In this document: piece after piece, positions 9,365-18,439 of the stretch
Position numbering within the stretch: the first letter of the stretch is position 1
Layout: every line of letters starts with the position of its first letter
Assembly: GCA_013388855.1 (NCBI GenBank)
Contig: JACAEM010000031.1
Span: forward strand, 62,001-126,000
DNA length: 64,000 nt
Source: Chloroflexota bacterium
Lineage (GTDB): Bacteria; Chloroflexota; Anaerolineae; Anaerolineales; Villigracilaceae
Direction of reading: 5' to 3'
Notes under the pieces: generated by a model
The model's database searches: none
The model's input: the letters and a program-made list of their open reading frames with translations, nothing else
What the model was told of the DNA's origin: nothing
Position numbers and translations under genes: made by a program

Positions 9365-12186
9365 TCGTTAAGCGGCAATCAGATGTCGGCTGGGAAAAGA
9401 GGCGGGGCGCTTGGAATCCACGCAGGCTCTTTCATTGTCTGATCCTTTTTGTATTTATCGCATCCCTGTTTGGACCGGCAAGCTTCTCCGCTTATGCCCA
9501 AACCACACCGCCCTCGACCAAGGCACAGGCGGTGCTGGCGTCGATGTCCCCCGAGGAGCGGGTGGGGCAGTTATTTCTCGTCACATTTCTCGGCACCGAT
9601 GTCGGACCGGAGTCACAGATTTATGACTTGATCACAAACTATCACGTGGGCGGTGTGGTATTGCTGGCGGGGAACGATAATTTTGCCGCCGCCCCCGATA
9701 CGGTGACCGGCGCGCATCAGTTGATCAGCACTCTGCAGACGATCGAGTGGGATAGTTCTGTCTCGAGCCAGTCGGATTCTCCAAACGCATATGTGCCATT
9801 ATTTGTGGGTATTTCGCAGGAGGGTGACGGCATCCCTCACGATCAAATTTTGAGCGGGTTGACGCCTCTTCCCGATGCGATGGCAATCGGCGCGACGTGG
9901 AGGACGGACCTGGCAAGGCAGGTCGGCTCGGTGTTGGGGAGGGAGTTGAGCGCGCTGGGTTTCAACCTGTACCTCGGACCTTCCCTGGATGTTGTGGAAT
10001 CGCCCAACCCATCTGCGTTGAGTGATTTGGGGACACGCGTCTTTGGCGGCGACCCGTTCTGGGTCGGCAGGATGGGGCGGGATTATGTGGCGGGGCTGCA
10101 CGAGGGGAGCGGGAATCGCATGATGGTCATCGCGAAGCATTTTCCCGGGCGCGGCAGTTCAGACCGCTCGCCTGAGGAGGAGGTTGCAACCGTTCGCAAA
10201 TCGCTCGAGCAATTGAAGCAGATCGAGTTGTCGCCGTTTTTTGCCGTGACCAATGCCTCGAACCCGGCGAGTCTCGTGGATGGTCTGCTTGTGTCGCATA
10301 TCCGCTATCAAGGCTTTCAGGGGAATATCCGTGCAACGACCCGCCCGGTCAGTTTCGACGCCTCTGCGCTTTCTGCCATCCTTGCGTTGCCCGAGTTCGC
10401 CGCGTGGCGCGCGAACGGCGGGCTGGTCGTAAGCGACTCGCTGGGAAGCCAGGCAGTACGCGATTTTTATTTGCAGGGCAGCGAGAATTTTGCCCCGCGG
10501 ACGGTGGCACGCGACGCCTTCCTGGCAGGGAACGACCTGTTGTATTTGGGCAATATCACTTCGGGCGATGTGAACGACAATACCTATTCCGCCACCTTGC
10601 GCGTCCTGGAGTCGTTCTCCCAGGAATATCGTAACGACAGCACGTTTGCGCAACTGGTGGATGCCGCGGTGTTGAGAATCCTCTCGCAGAAATTCCGCAT
10701 GTATGACCTATTCACGGCCTCGAATGTACTGGTGTCGGAAGACCGGCTGGCAGTCATCGGCACCTCCCAGCAGGTATCGGTGGATGTAGCGCGCAATGCC
10801 GCGACCCTCATCAACCCCGACCCGCAGGAGTTGAACACACTCCTTCCCGCCCCTCCAAACCAGGGAGATTGGCTGGTCTTTCTCACAGACACATCCACCT
10901 ACCAGCAGTGCAGTACCTGTCTTTCGCAGGATGCCCTTTCGGCGGACGCTCTCGAACAGGCAGTAGTGCGGTTGTACGGTCCCACCGGCAGCGGGCAGAT
11001 TTCCGCCAACCGCTTGAGATCGTTTCCCTTTGCCGAGCTTCAACTCATGCTGGATGGCGAAAGCCAGACGAACATCGAAGACTCGTTGAACCGCGCCACC
11101 TGGGTCGTGATCTCTTTGGCTGACGTGGGCAGCGGACAGGTATCCCTGCTCCGCCGCTTCTTTTCCGAACGCTCGAACCTGCTTCGGAACAAGAGCGTGA
11201 TCCTGTTCTCGTTCACGGCTCCATATTACCTCGATGCGACGGATATTTCCAAGCTGACGGCGTACTATGCCCTGTACAGCAAGCAACCCGCCTTTGTGGA
11301 TGTGGCGGCGCGGCTGCTCTTTCAACAGGTGACGTTACAGGGTGTGTCGCCGGTTTCCATCCCTGCCGTTGAGTATGATCTCATCAAAAAGACCTCCCCG
11401 AATCCTTCCCAGGTGATTCCGCTGGTGTTGGACCAGGCCATGGATATCACCCCCACCGCCACCGGCGAGATCACGGAGACCCTCGAACCGACAGCCGTTC
11501 CGTCATATCGCATCGGGGATACCATCGCCGTCCGTGCCGGACCGATTGTCGATCAGAACGGTCATATCGTTCCCGATGGGACAGTTGTCCGTTTTACCAT
11601 GTCCACGCGGGATGAGTCGGGCGGCATTCTCAAGCAAGTCGAGTCCACCACGGTGGACGGTCTGTCGCGCGCCTCATTCGTAATCGATAAACCGGGCAAT
11701 GTGGAAATCTCCGTTGCCAGCGAACCGGCGGTCATCTCGAATGTGCTGCAATTCGATGCATCCAGCGAGGGCAATGTGGCAGTGACAGTGGTGGTGCCGC
11801 AGGTGACAGAGACGCCGGAACCCATCCAACCGACCCCGACCCCGACCGTGGAAAGCGATTTGATTTCGCCGGAAGGCTATCCGCGCATTGGGATCTGGAT
11901 GCTGGTGTTGCTGGCGATCTTTGGCGGGGCGCTGCTATCCTATTGGGCGATCAGCAGGATCGTTTCTTTGCGCTGGGGACTGCGTTGGGCATTGTGTGTC
12001 TTTTTGGGCGGATTGCTTGCCTACAACTATCTCGCGCTTGGATTTCCAGGCGCGGCAGAATGGATTGCCTCGGAGGGAGGTGCATTCGGCGTATTGCTCT
12101 TAACGTTTGGAGGGGAGGTATTGGGCGCGGTGGTTGCCTGGGTTTGGATGCAATGGTTCAACGAACCAGGGTCGCGAGAAGGCTGA
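9361..12186 (+). CDS. Membrane-anchored GH3-family glycoside hydrolase (N-acetylhexosaminidase-like)
   Basis: A 941-residue surface protein. A signal/anchor helix (about 23-47) precedes a GH3 domain (about 50-420) related to NagZ, which removes N-acetylglucosamine from wall or chitin fragments. KHFPG at 259-263 and the nucleophile motif SDSLG (D359) are present. In NagZ the loop after KHFPG carries the Asp-Ser-His acid/base dyad; here it reads GRGSSDRSPEEE with no His, so the acid/base may differ. Then come a GH3 C-terminal-like domain (about 470-660), a Thr/Pro linker, an Ig/Big-1-like domain (about 718-800) and three or four C-terminal membrane helices. The 3' end overlaps the convergent kinase gene by 29 bases. 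Confidence 0.85.
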   Translation: MIVKRQSDVGWEKRRGAWNPRRLFHCLILFVFIASLFGPASFSAYAQTTPPSTKAQAVLASMSPEERVGQLFLVTFLGTDVGPESQIYDLITNYHVGGVVLLAGNDNFAAAPDTVTGAHQLISTLQTIEWDSSVSSQSDSPNAYVPLFVGISQEGDGIPHDQILSGLTPLPDAMAIGATWRTDLARQVGSVLGRELSALGFNLYLGPSLDVVESPNPSALSDLGTRVFGGDPFWVGRMGRDYVAGLHEGSGNRMMVIAKHFPGRGSSDRSPEEEVATVRKSLEQLKQIELSPFFAVTNASNPASLVDGLLVSHIRYQGFQGNIRATTRPVSFDASALSAILALPEFAAWRANGGLVVSDSLGSQAVRDFYLQGSENFAPRTVARDAFLAGNDLLYLGNITSGDVNDNTYSATLRVLESFSQEYRNDSTFAQLVDAAVLRILSQKFRMYDLFTASNVLVSEDRLAVIGTSQQVSVDVARNAATLINPDPQELNTLLPAPPNQGDWLVFLTDTSTYQQCSTCLSQDALSADALEQAVVRLYGPTGSGQISANRLRSFPFAELQLMLDGESQTNIEDSLNRATWVVISLADVGSGQVSLLRRFFSERSNLLRNKSVILFSFTAPYYLDATDISKLTAYYALYSKQPAFVDVAARLLFQQVTLQGVSPVSIPAVEYDLIKKTSPNPSQVIPLVLDQAMDITPTATGEITETLEPTAVPSYRIGDTIAVRAGPIVDQNGHIVPDGTVVRFTMSTRDESGGILKQVESTTVDGLSRASFVIDKPGNVEISVASEPAVISNVLQFDASSEGNVAVTVVVPQVTETPEPIQPTPTPTVESDLISPEGYPRIGIWMLVLLAIFGGALLSYWAISRIVSLRWGLRWALCVFLGGLLAYNYLALGFPGAAEWIASEGGAFGVLLLTFGGEVLGAVVAWVWMQWFNEPGSREG

Positions 12187-13153
12187 GTAACAGTAGAACC
12201 GCCGCGCTCCAGGTGAGCGTGGCTTCAGGGGGATGTGAAAGATAATCCCATGTGGATACAGGATGGATGCGCCGGGTGTGGATCGGAAGCGTGGGCATTT
12301 CCCGATTCCCCAGCAATGCCTGCCTGAACTCATTGATCGAATGTGGGCGTTCGTCTGGATGCAGGGACATTGCCCAGAGCACGGCTCTCTCGGTGCGTTG
12401 TGAAACGGCGGGGTTGATCTGTCGTAACGGGATCAGGCTTTCGGGCTCCAGGAAGCGTCGGCGTGCATCCACCGGGGCTTCGTTGGTGAGCAGGTGGTAA
12501 AGCGTCGCACCGAAGGCGTAAATATCCGAGCGAATGTCGGTGTGCGAGTCGCTGCCGCCGTATTGTTCGAGAGGTGTGTAGAGCGCGGTGCCCTGTCCCT
12601 GAATGATGGTGATGGTCACTTCTTCGGGGGCGAGAATTTTCACGAGGCCGAAATCCACCAGTTTGATCAACCCATGCGGCATGAGTTTCAGGTTGCTGGG
12701 TTTGATATCTCGGTGAACGATGGGCGGCTCCTGGCTGTGCAGGAAGGCAAGAGCGCTGGCGAGCTGGTCTGCCCACGAAAGCACTTCCTTCTCATTCAGG
12801 AAGGTCTTTTTGCGGCGCGCCTCCATCAGTACAGTACGGAGGTCGTCGCCGGGAATATAGTCCATTACGAGGTAATCCCGCGGACCGTTCGAGAAGAAAT
12901 CGGAGACTTTTGGCAGGTTGGGGTGATCGAGACGCGCAAGCACGGTCGCCTCGCGCAGGAACTGATCGCGGGCTTCGTCTCTGATCTTTTCCGGGAGGGC
13001 GCGCTCGTACTCGACTTCCTTCAGCGCGCACAGGCGGCCTTTGAGGCGGGTATCCTCGGCAAGGTAAATGGAGCCCATGCCGCCCTGACCGATCCGTTCA
13101 CGGATCTTGTAGCGGCTGCGCAAGACCTCCCCGTTCTTGAGGGGTGGGAGCAT
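12158..13153 (-). CDS. Eukaryote-like Ser/Thr protein kinase with C-terminal membrane helix
   Basis: A complete Hanks-type kinase: Gly loop GQGGMGS (22-28), catalytic Lys45, HRDIKPSN with D149, DFG with D167, and an APE-equivalent LYTPLEQYG as is common in bacterial PknB-type kinases. After the kinase domain (to about 285) comes a short linker and one membrane helix at the extreme C-terminus, so the kinase faces the cytoplasm. A GTG at 13216 could add 21 residues with one CxxC pair, but the ATG at 13153 has AAGGAA just upstream and the normal distance to the Gly loop. It is divergent from the FHA regulator, its likely phospho-reader. Confidence 0.9.
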   Translation of the reverse strand: MLPPLKNGEVLRSRYKIRERIGQGGMGSIYLAEDTRLKGRLCALKEVEYERALPEKIRDEARDQFLREATVLARLDHPNLPKVSDFFSNGPRDYLVMDYIPGDDLRTVLMEARRKKTFLNEKEVLSWADQLASALAFLHSQEPPIVHRDIKPSNLKLMPHGLIKLVDFGLVKILAPEEVTITIIQGQGTALYTPLEQYGGSDSHTDIRSDIYAFGATLYHLLTNEAPVDARRRFLEPESLIPLRQINPAVSQRTERAVLWAMSLHPDERPHSINEFRQALLGNREMPTLPIHTRRIHPVSTWDYLSHPPEATLTWSAAVLLLLSLLATLVR

Positions 13154-13240
13154 TCCTTCCTTTTCTTCTTTCGGTATGGAACATTTCTGACAGGACTTTT
13201 CGGCGTGGTTCTGCACAGAAACGCTGGTTTATGCTATATT

Positions 13241-13253
13241 ATTATAATATACT
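13241..13253. promoter_or_regulatory. Shared AT-rich divergent promoter of kinase and FHA regulator
   Basis: An AT island carries TATAAT on the minus strand (13241-13246), and TATAAT (13243-13248) plus TATACT (13248-13253) on the plus strand. The two genes therefore share overlapping -10 elements and may compete or be co-regulated. Confidence 0.5.
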
Positions 13254-13293
13254 CCATCCCACCAACAATTCAATGAACTGACATGAGACTTAC

Positions 13294-13944
13294 ATGAAAA
13301 AGACCCAGGAAGAGTACCCGCTGTTTGTTGCCCAGGATGGACCTTTGAAAGGTCAGCGCTGGCAATTAAGCCAAACGATCGTTCTTGGGCGTGAGTCATC
13401 GTGTGATGTGGTGATTGTCGACCGCCGGATCTCCCGTTTTCACGCGCGCCTGACGCCGACCCCCGAGGGGGTCATCCTCGAAGATCTTGGGAGCAAGAAT
13501 GGCACTCATCACAACGGGAACCTGCTTTCAGCCCCCGTCGTATTGCAGGACGGTGATTTGGTTTCTGTGGCGCTGGCACAAAACTTCCTGTTCCTTACCT
13601 CCGATGCCACCATGCCGTTGCTCGATGGCGGCAAACCGGGGCGCCTGATGATGGATCAGAAGTCCCGCAGGGTGTGGGTGAATCAACAACAATTGGTGCC
13701 GCCGCTTTCCGCACAACAGTTCAAAATGCTGTGGCTGTTGTATGAAAGTCAGGGACAGGTGGTCAGTCGTCCTGATCTGGTCGCGGCGGTATGGGGCGAT
13801 GAGCAGGCGGCGGGCGTGTCGGATCAGGCGTTGGACGCGTTGATTCGCCGGTTGCGTGACCGCCTCGCTACGCTCGACCCGACACACCAATATATCGACA
13901 CTGTCCGCGGGCACGGCGTCCGGCTGGACAACCCCACCGCATAG
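13294..13944 (+). CDS. FHA domain - winged-helix DNA-binding regulator
   Basis: A 216-residue fusion. The FHA domain (about 10-100) has the phosphothreonine-reading residues GRESSCD, RISRFHA and DLGSKNGT. The C-terminal OmpR/PhoB-type winged helix (about 118-212) has LSAQQFKML, VVSRPDLVAAVWG and the recognition/wing segment ALDALIRRLRDRL...VRGHGVRL. It probably binds DNA according to threonine phosphorylation rather than through a receiver domain. The kinase gene lies directly upstream in the opposite direction. No strong ribosome site is seen; the start is the first ATG after the promoter. Confidence 0.9.
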   Translation: MKKTQEEYPLFVAQDGPLKGQRWQLSQTIVLGRESSCDVVIVDRRISRFHARLTPTPEGVILEDLGSKNGTHHNGNLLSAPVVLQDGDLVSVALAQNFLFLTSDATMPLLDGGKPGRLMMDQKSRRVWVNQQQLVPPLSAQQFKMLWLLYESQGQVVSRPDLVAAVWGDEQAAGVSDQALDALIRRLRDRLATLDPTHQYIDTVRGHGVRLDNPTA

Positions 13945-13965
13945 CCTGACTCATTTGAAACCCCG

Positions 13966-13997
13966 CCTCCCGCGCAGCCGCGGGAGGTTTTCGTTTT
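13966..13997 (+). terminator. Rho-independent terminator of the FHA regulator gene
   Basis: A 9-bp GC stem (13966-13974 with 13979-13987), 4-base loop, then TTTTCGTTTT. Confidence 0.85.
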
Positions 13998-14069
13998 CCC
14001 CGTAACTTTTCTCTTCCCTGAGCGACCTTTCAAATGAAACCTAATCATATCCAATTTCGGAGGTTCAAA

Positions 14070-14909
14070 ATGAAAGGTAGAAGTATATACAAGCTGTCGT
14101 CCATTTTTCTGGTACTGGCATATGTTCTGAGCGCATGCTCAGGAGCAGCCTCGCCGGCAGGAGGTCTCCCAGGCGGGGGCAAGCCGGAGAGCAAAGAAAT
14201 CGCCTTCACCGGGACGGTCGAATCCGTCAGCGCGGACTCGATCACAGTCAACGGGCAGACCGTTGCCATTGATGCTACGACCATGCTCGACTCGAATATC
14301 AAGGTTGGCGATTTCGTCAAAGTGGAAGCTCAGGTTACGGAAACCGGCGCGGTAATCGCATTGAAGGTCGAAGCGTCCAGCGATGATGACATATCCAATG
14401 ATAATGATGCGAATTCCAACGACGACGGCGCAAACACGAACGACAATACCAATACCGTGGACGATAATTCCAATACCGACGACGACAATGCCAATGCTAA
14501 CAGCAACGATGACGATAGCAGCGGAGCGGAACAGGAAGTCTTCGGTGTGGTGGATGCCATCACAGCGGAATCGGTGACCGTCGGCGGTGTGACGTACAGT
14601 TTTGCCTCCTTCACCGAGTTCAAGGATGTAATCTCGGTCGGCGATCAGGTCAAACTCCATGTGATCGTCAATGCGGATGGCACGTTCACGGTGCGTGAGA
14701 TCGAAAAGTTCGATGACTCGGCGACCGGCGATGACAATTCCAACGACGATAACGGCAATGACGACGACTCCAACAGCAATGACGATGATGACGACGACGA
14801 TAATGCCAACGACAATGACGATGACTCCGATGACGATAATGGCAACGACAGCGGCTCCAACAACAATGACGATGACGATGATGACAACGGCAATAGCAAC
14901 GGTGACTAA
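14070..14909 (+). CDS. Lipoprotein with two DUF5666-like domains and Asp/Asn-rich segments
   Basis: The 279-residue protein has a lipoprotein signal (LSAC, Cys23). Two small beta-rich DUF5666-like repeats (about 46-105 and 155-215) share the pattern GxVxxVxxxxVTVxG...VGDxVKxxxxVxxxG. Each is followed by a low-complexity segment made almost only of Asp, Asn and Ser (about 107-150 and 218-279). Acidic D/N-rich stretches of this kind resemble calcium-binding or secretion-linked repeats. A GGAGG site selects the ATG at 14070 over one at 14034. The anti-sigma-like protein at 17155 ends with the same kind of tail. Confidence 0.85.
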   Translation: MKGRSIYKLSSIFLVLAYVLSACSGAASPAGGLPGGGKPESKEIAFTGTVESVSADSITVNGQTVAIDATTMLDSNIKVGDFVKVEAQVTETGAVIALKVEASSDDDISNDNDANSNDDGANTNDNTNTVDDNSNTDDDNANANSNDDDSSGAEQEVFGVVDAITAESVTVGGVTYSFASFTEFKDVISVGDQVKLHVIVNADGTFTVREIEKFDDSATGDDNSNDDNGNDDDSNSNDDDDDDDNANDNDDDSDDDNGNDSGSNNNDDDDDDNGNSNGD

Positions 14910-14940
14910 CTGTATCAAATAGGAAAATCAAAAGTGTGTG

Positions 14941-14977
14941 GATCATCTGGAGCGGTAAAAATCCTCTCCAGATGATC
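14941..14977 (+). terminator. Hairpin between the lipoprotein and GT-C-like genes
   Basis: A perfect 12-bp stem (14941-14952 with 14966-14977) and 13-base loop. There is no T tract, so it may be a processing or attenuation hairpin rather than a classical terminator. Confidence 0.45.
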
Positions 14978-15002
14978 TGTCTATGAAAATCGGAATGGGC
15001 TT

Positions 15003-16517
15003 ATGCAAAAACGTTTGAGTGTCATACTCCCCCCGCTTGTTCTTTTTCTATTATTCTTTCTTGGCATGGCTCTCATCCAGTTTGCCACCCCAGATATGCC
15101 CGATAACGATGGTTTTTACCATATCAAACTGGCATGGTTAATGCGCACTGAAGGATTGAAACCGGATTTTTCATGGCTGCCGCTCAGCATCTTGAATCAG
15201 GATGAATTCTACGATCACCATTTTCTTTTCCACGTGGCATTGATGCCGTTTACATATTTTGAAGACCTGCGCCTCGGTGCGAAGTGGGCGGCTGTCGTTT
15301 TTTCCAGCGCGGCATTCCTGGCGGTCTGGTACCTGTTTCACCGTCAGCGCCTGCCATATGCATGGCTGTGGGCCATTGCATTGCTTGGGATTTCAGACGC
15401 CTTTCTCTACCGTATGAGCGTGACGCGTGCCCAATCGCTTTCCCTGGCATTCCTCGCGGTTGGTTTTGCCTGGCTCCTCGAAGGAAGATATAAGCGCCTC
15501 GCCGCCCTGTCCTTCGTGTACGTTTGGTTCTACGATGCCTTTCCGCTTATGATTGCCCTGTCGGTTTTGCATCTCGTTGCGGTGGCGCTGGCGGAACGCC
15601 GCCTTGTATACAAACCATTACTCTTCGTGGCTGGCGGGCTCCTGCTGGGGGTGGTGATCAATCCCTATTTTCCGGAAAATATCATCTTTTCCTACCGCCA
15701 CATGCTCCCCAAATTAGCAGATGCCACCTCTGTGCGCGTGGGGAACGAGTGGTTCCCCTATACCACCAAGCAGCTCATCGACAACTCCCTGCCCTCGCTG
15801 GTAGCCTTTGCCAGCGGAATCTTTGCCCTGGGACTTTCCGCCCGCAAAATGGATGCACGCACCGCCTTTGGTCTGCTGACTGCACTGCTCTTCGGATTGA
15901 TGCTCTTTCAGGCGCGCCGCTTCGTGGAATATTTCCCCCCCTTTGCGCTGATCTTTGCAGCGTTTGCGTGGACGCCTCTCTTTCTGGACCGCCAGATCGC
16001 CCCGATCCTGCCCGCCGACTCTTCCCGTGAGCGGGTCCTGTTCACCCTGCGCAACAATTTTCTCGCGATCCTGCTTTCGCTGCTGGTTGCTGTCAGTATC
16101 GCCAAATCCATTCCCCCGGCGCGGGAGGCGTTGGGCCGCTCCAAGCCGTACGACCTGTATGCCGGGGCATCTGCCTGGCTAAACGGGAATTCGCTTCCGG
16201 GGGAACGGGTCTTCCAGACCGACTGGGACGATTTTCCGCGCTTGTTCTTTTACAACACGCATAACACCTATCTGATCGGTCTCGACCCAACCTATATGCA
16301 ACTCTATGACCCTGCGTTGTACAATCTATGGGTAGCTATCACCCAGGGCGATGTTGAAAACCCATCTGTATTGATTGCTGATGCATTCGGTTCCCGCTAT
16401 GTTCATACGGATTTAAACCATACGGATTTCTTATCCATGGCACGAAAGGATTCGGGTCTGAAGGAAGTCTATCGTGACGACCAGGCAGTTATCTTTGAAG
16501 TGCTTCTTCGACGATAG
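15003..16517 (+). CDS. Multi-pass membrane protein, GT-C glycosyltransferase-like
   Basis: A 504-residue protein with about ten to twelve membrane helices. After the first helix comes DMPDNDGFYHIKLAWLM (about 32-48), the acidic first-loop pattern seen in GT-C enzymes and oligosaccharyltransferases, then EFYDHHFLFH. A soluble C-terminal part (about 385-504) with DWDDFPRLFFYN and a conserved-looking YDLYAGASAWL segment follows. GT-C enzymes transfer sugars from polyprenyl phosphates on the outer membrane face; the DPM-like enzyme at 6342 could supply such donors. The exact substrate is unknown and the assignment rests on topology and one motif. Confidence 0.75.
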   Translation: MQKRLSVILPPLVLFLLFFLGMALIQFATPDMPDNDGFYHIKLAWLMRTEGLKPDFSWLPLSILNQDEFYDHHFLFHVALMPFTYFEDLRLGAKWAAVVFSSAAFLAVWYLFHRQRLPYAWLWAIALLGISDAFLYRMSVTRAQSLSLAFLAVGFAWLLEGRYKRLAALSFVYVWFYDAFPLMIALSVLHLVAVALAERRLVYKPLLFVAGGLLLGVVINPYFPENIIFSYRHMLPKLADATSVRVGNEWFPYTTKQLIDNSLPSLVAFASGIFALGLSARKMDARTAFGLLTALLFGLMLFQARRFVEYFPPFALIFAAFAWTPLFLDRQIAPILPADSSRERVLFTLRNNFLAILLSLLVAVSIAKSIPPAREALGRSKPYDLYAGASAWLNGNSLPGERVFQTDWDDFPRLFFYNTHNTYLIGLDPTYMQLYDPALYNLWVAITQGDVENPSVLIADAFGSRYVHTDLNHTDFLSMARKDSGLKEVYRDDQAVIFEVLLRR

Positions 16518-16534
16518 GCCGTCTCGCACGAGTT

Positions 16535-16563
16535 TTGAATGGACCCATATCAAATGATATACT
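16535..16563 (+). promoter_or_regulatory. Sigma-70 promoter of the second ECF sigma gene
   Basis: TTGAAT (16535-16540), a 17-base spacer and TATACT (16558-16563) with a TGA extended -10. Transcription would begin near 16570, which rules out the in-frame ATGs at 16539 and 16566 as starts. Confidence 0.75.
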
Positions 16564-16613
16564 GCATGACAGCTACAAGAATATCTCACACCTCGATGAG
16601 GATCACGCCCATC

Positions 16614-17162
16614 ATGTCTGTCTATGATGAACAGAATGCGTTGAACGGTTTGCAAAGGTTGGATTCGCGAGCCATTGGCGCCATTTACGACCAGTATTTC
16701 AGCGAAGTTTATCGCTATATCCGCTACCGGGTGGGCGACGATGCCCTGGCGGAGGATCTCGCCAGCGATGTCTTTATGCGTCTGCTTGAATCTGCACAAA
16801 AACAGCAGGGACCGCAGTCCAGCCTCAAAGGCTGGTTGATCGCCACGGCGTCGAACGTGGTGAACGACCATTTACGCAAGCAATACCGCAGACCCATCGA
16901 GACCTTGTCGGAGGCCATGCCCGATGAAGCATCCAATGTCCATGCAGAGATCGACCAGCGGGAACAAAGTCGCGCAGTTCAATCGGCCTATGCCAGCCTG
17001 ACCGCCGAGCAACAGCATGTCCTGGCGTTGAGATTCGGTCAGGGATATTCCCTGGAAGAGACAGCGGCTCATTTGAAGAAAAATGTGAATGCCGTAAAGG
17101 CCCTCCAATTCCGTGCCCTGGCGGCGCTCCAGCGCCAGATCGGGGAGGTGAGTTATGAGTAA
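16614..17162 (+). CDS. ECF-type RNA polymerase sigma factor
   Basis: About 182 residues with sigma region 2 (IGAIYDQYFSEVYRYIRYRVG...SSLKGWLIATASNVVNDHLRK) and region 4 (LTAEQQHVLALRFGQGYSLEETAAHL...VKALQFRAL). The ATG at 16614 is chosen because the promoter places the mRNA start near 16570 and GAGGA lies upstream; 16596 is the only other candidate. The stop overlaps the next gene by 8 bases, and that gene encodes a membrane protein with a cytoplasmic N-terminus: the usual sigma/anti-sigma arrangement, kept stoichiometric by coupling. Confidence 0.92.
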   Translation: MSVYDEQNALNGLQRLDSRAIGAIYDQYFSEVYRYIRYRVGDDALAEDLASDVFMRLLESAQKQQGPQSSLKGWLIATASNVVNDHLRKQYRRPIETLSEAMPDEASNVHAEIDQREQSRAVQSAYASLTAEQQHVLALRFGQGYSLEETAAHLKKNVNAVKALQFRALAALQRQIGEVSYE

Positions 17163-18348
17163 TTTATATGATGTTTTGGAAAAATGCCTGATCGAGATGG
17201 AACAGGGCGCAGATGTGGATACCGTCCTGTTTCGTCATCCCGAATTTGCCGACGAATTGCGCCCCATTCTGGAAGCGTCTGAAAAGGCAAAGGGAATGGC
17301 TGCGCCCGATCCCGCTGCCGACGTGGTGCATCGTAATCGGGCGAAAGTCCTGCAACGCGCTGCAGAGATGCGTGAAGCGAAAGCCCGACCATCCTCCCGA
17401 ATATGGTCTGTCCCTCTGCGACGCATTGCGGTCATGTTGACCGTGATTGTCATGCTCTTTGTCAGCGGGACGGGGCTTGTGAGCGCAGCATCCAATACCC
17501 TGCCCGGCGATAATCTCTACCCGGTCAAACGTACGTGGGAGGACCTGCTTCTCCTCTTCACCTTCAACCCGCAGGAACGCGAACTGTTGGAATTCGAACA
17601 CGAGAACGAACGGCTGGAGGAGTTGCGGGAACTCTTTGCGGAGGGACGTTCCGTCAAAGTGGACTTCGCGGGATACGTTACGCATCACTCTGCGACCGAA
17701 TTGCGGGTTTCCGGTATCTCCGTTCTTATCTCCTCTGAAACCCGTCTGCCTGCCCAGCCAATTGCAGTAGGTGATCCGGTCAGGGTGCGAGGACAAACAC
17801 ATGCCGACGGGCTCGTCCATGCCGAATGGATCGAGTTGCTGCCTCCAGGCTCCAAATTGCCTGAAGTGGAGGATGACGGGCACGAGACCGAAGAGGAAGA
17901 GGAGCAGGAAGCGCAGATCGACGATCATTCAAACTCCGGCTCAGACGACGACGCGCCCCCTGTCGAGGAGCCACAAATGCCCGACGAAGAAGTCGAAAAG
18001 CAGACTTTCAACGGTATTCTGGAAGCCATGGACGACAAGAACCAGCTATGGACGGTAAATGGTCGAAAATTGGATGTGAGCACGGCTGAAATCATCGGTA
18101 CCCCGGTTATCGGCGCGGCGGTCAAGGTGGAAGGTTACCTGGGGTCGGGCGATCTCTTCGTTGTGACAAAGATCGAAATCGCCGGGTCGGACAGTGTGAA
18201 CAGCGGCGGCGATGACAATAATCAGGACAACAACGACGGCAATTCCAACGATAATGGAAATGACGACGATGATGAAAACGACAATAAGAACGATAACAAG
18301 AACGACAATGAGAATGACAATGAGAATGACAATGACAACGATGATTGA
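17155..18348 (+). CDS. Membrane anti-sigma-like protein with DUF5667/DUF5666 regions and Asp/Asn-rich tail
   Basis: A 397-residue protein. A cytoplasmic N-terminus (about 1-85) has a LYDVLEKCLIEMEQG helix and a PEFADELRPIL segment typical of these sigma-linked proteins. One membrane helix (about 90-112) is followed by an extracellular ASNTLPGDNLYPVKRTWE motif (DUF5667), two DUF5666-like beta modules (about 165-225 and 280-340), and a tail of alternating Asn, Asp, Glu and Lys (about 345-397). It probably sequesters the ECF sigma factor until an outside signal acts. GGGAGGTG precedes the start. The tail echoes the lipoprotein at 14070. Confidence 0.85.
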   Translation: MSNLYDVLEKCLIEMEQGADVDTVLFRHPEFADELRPILEASEKAKGMAAPDPAADVVHRNRAKVLQRAAEMREAKARPSSRIWSVPLRRIAVMLTVIVMLFVSGTGLVSAASNTLPGDNLYPVKRTWEDLLLLFTFNPQERELLEFEHENERLEELRELFAEGRSVKVDFAGYVTHHSATELRVSGISVLISSETRLPAQPIAVGDPVRVRGQTHADGLVHAEWIELLPPGSKLPEVEDDGHETEEEEEQEAQIDDHSNSGSDDDAPPVEEPQMPDEEVEKQTFNGILEAMDDKNQLWTVNGRKLDVSTAEIIGTPVIGAAVKVEGYLGSGDLFVVTKIEIAGSDSVNSGGDDNNQDNNDGNSNDNGNDDDDENDNKNDNKNDNENDNENDNDNDD

Positions 18349-18400
18349 GCGATACTGCACCGATTGCAGGGCGTCGTTTCTGTTTCCTGGAATACAAGCC

Positions 18401-18428
18401 TTGACATTGTCGGGTTTTCGCAGATAAT
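18401..18428 (+). promoter_or_regulatory. Sigma-70 promoter of pheST
   Basis: TTGACA (18401-18406), a 16-base spacer and GATAAT (18423-18428). Transcription would start near 18435, just before the T-box leader. Confidence 0.75.
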
Positions 18429-18439
18429 TGCAACAATCA

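Noticed and set aside
14380-14905. Low-complexity GA-rich tandem sequence
   Set aside because: In-frame coding for Asp/Asn segments of a lipoprotein, not a non-coding satellite.
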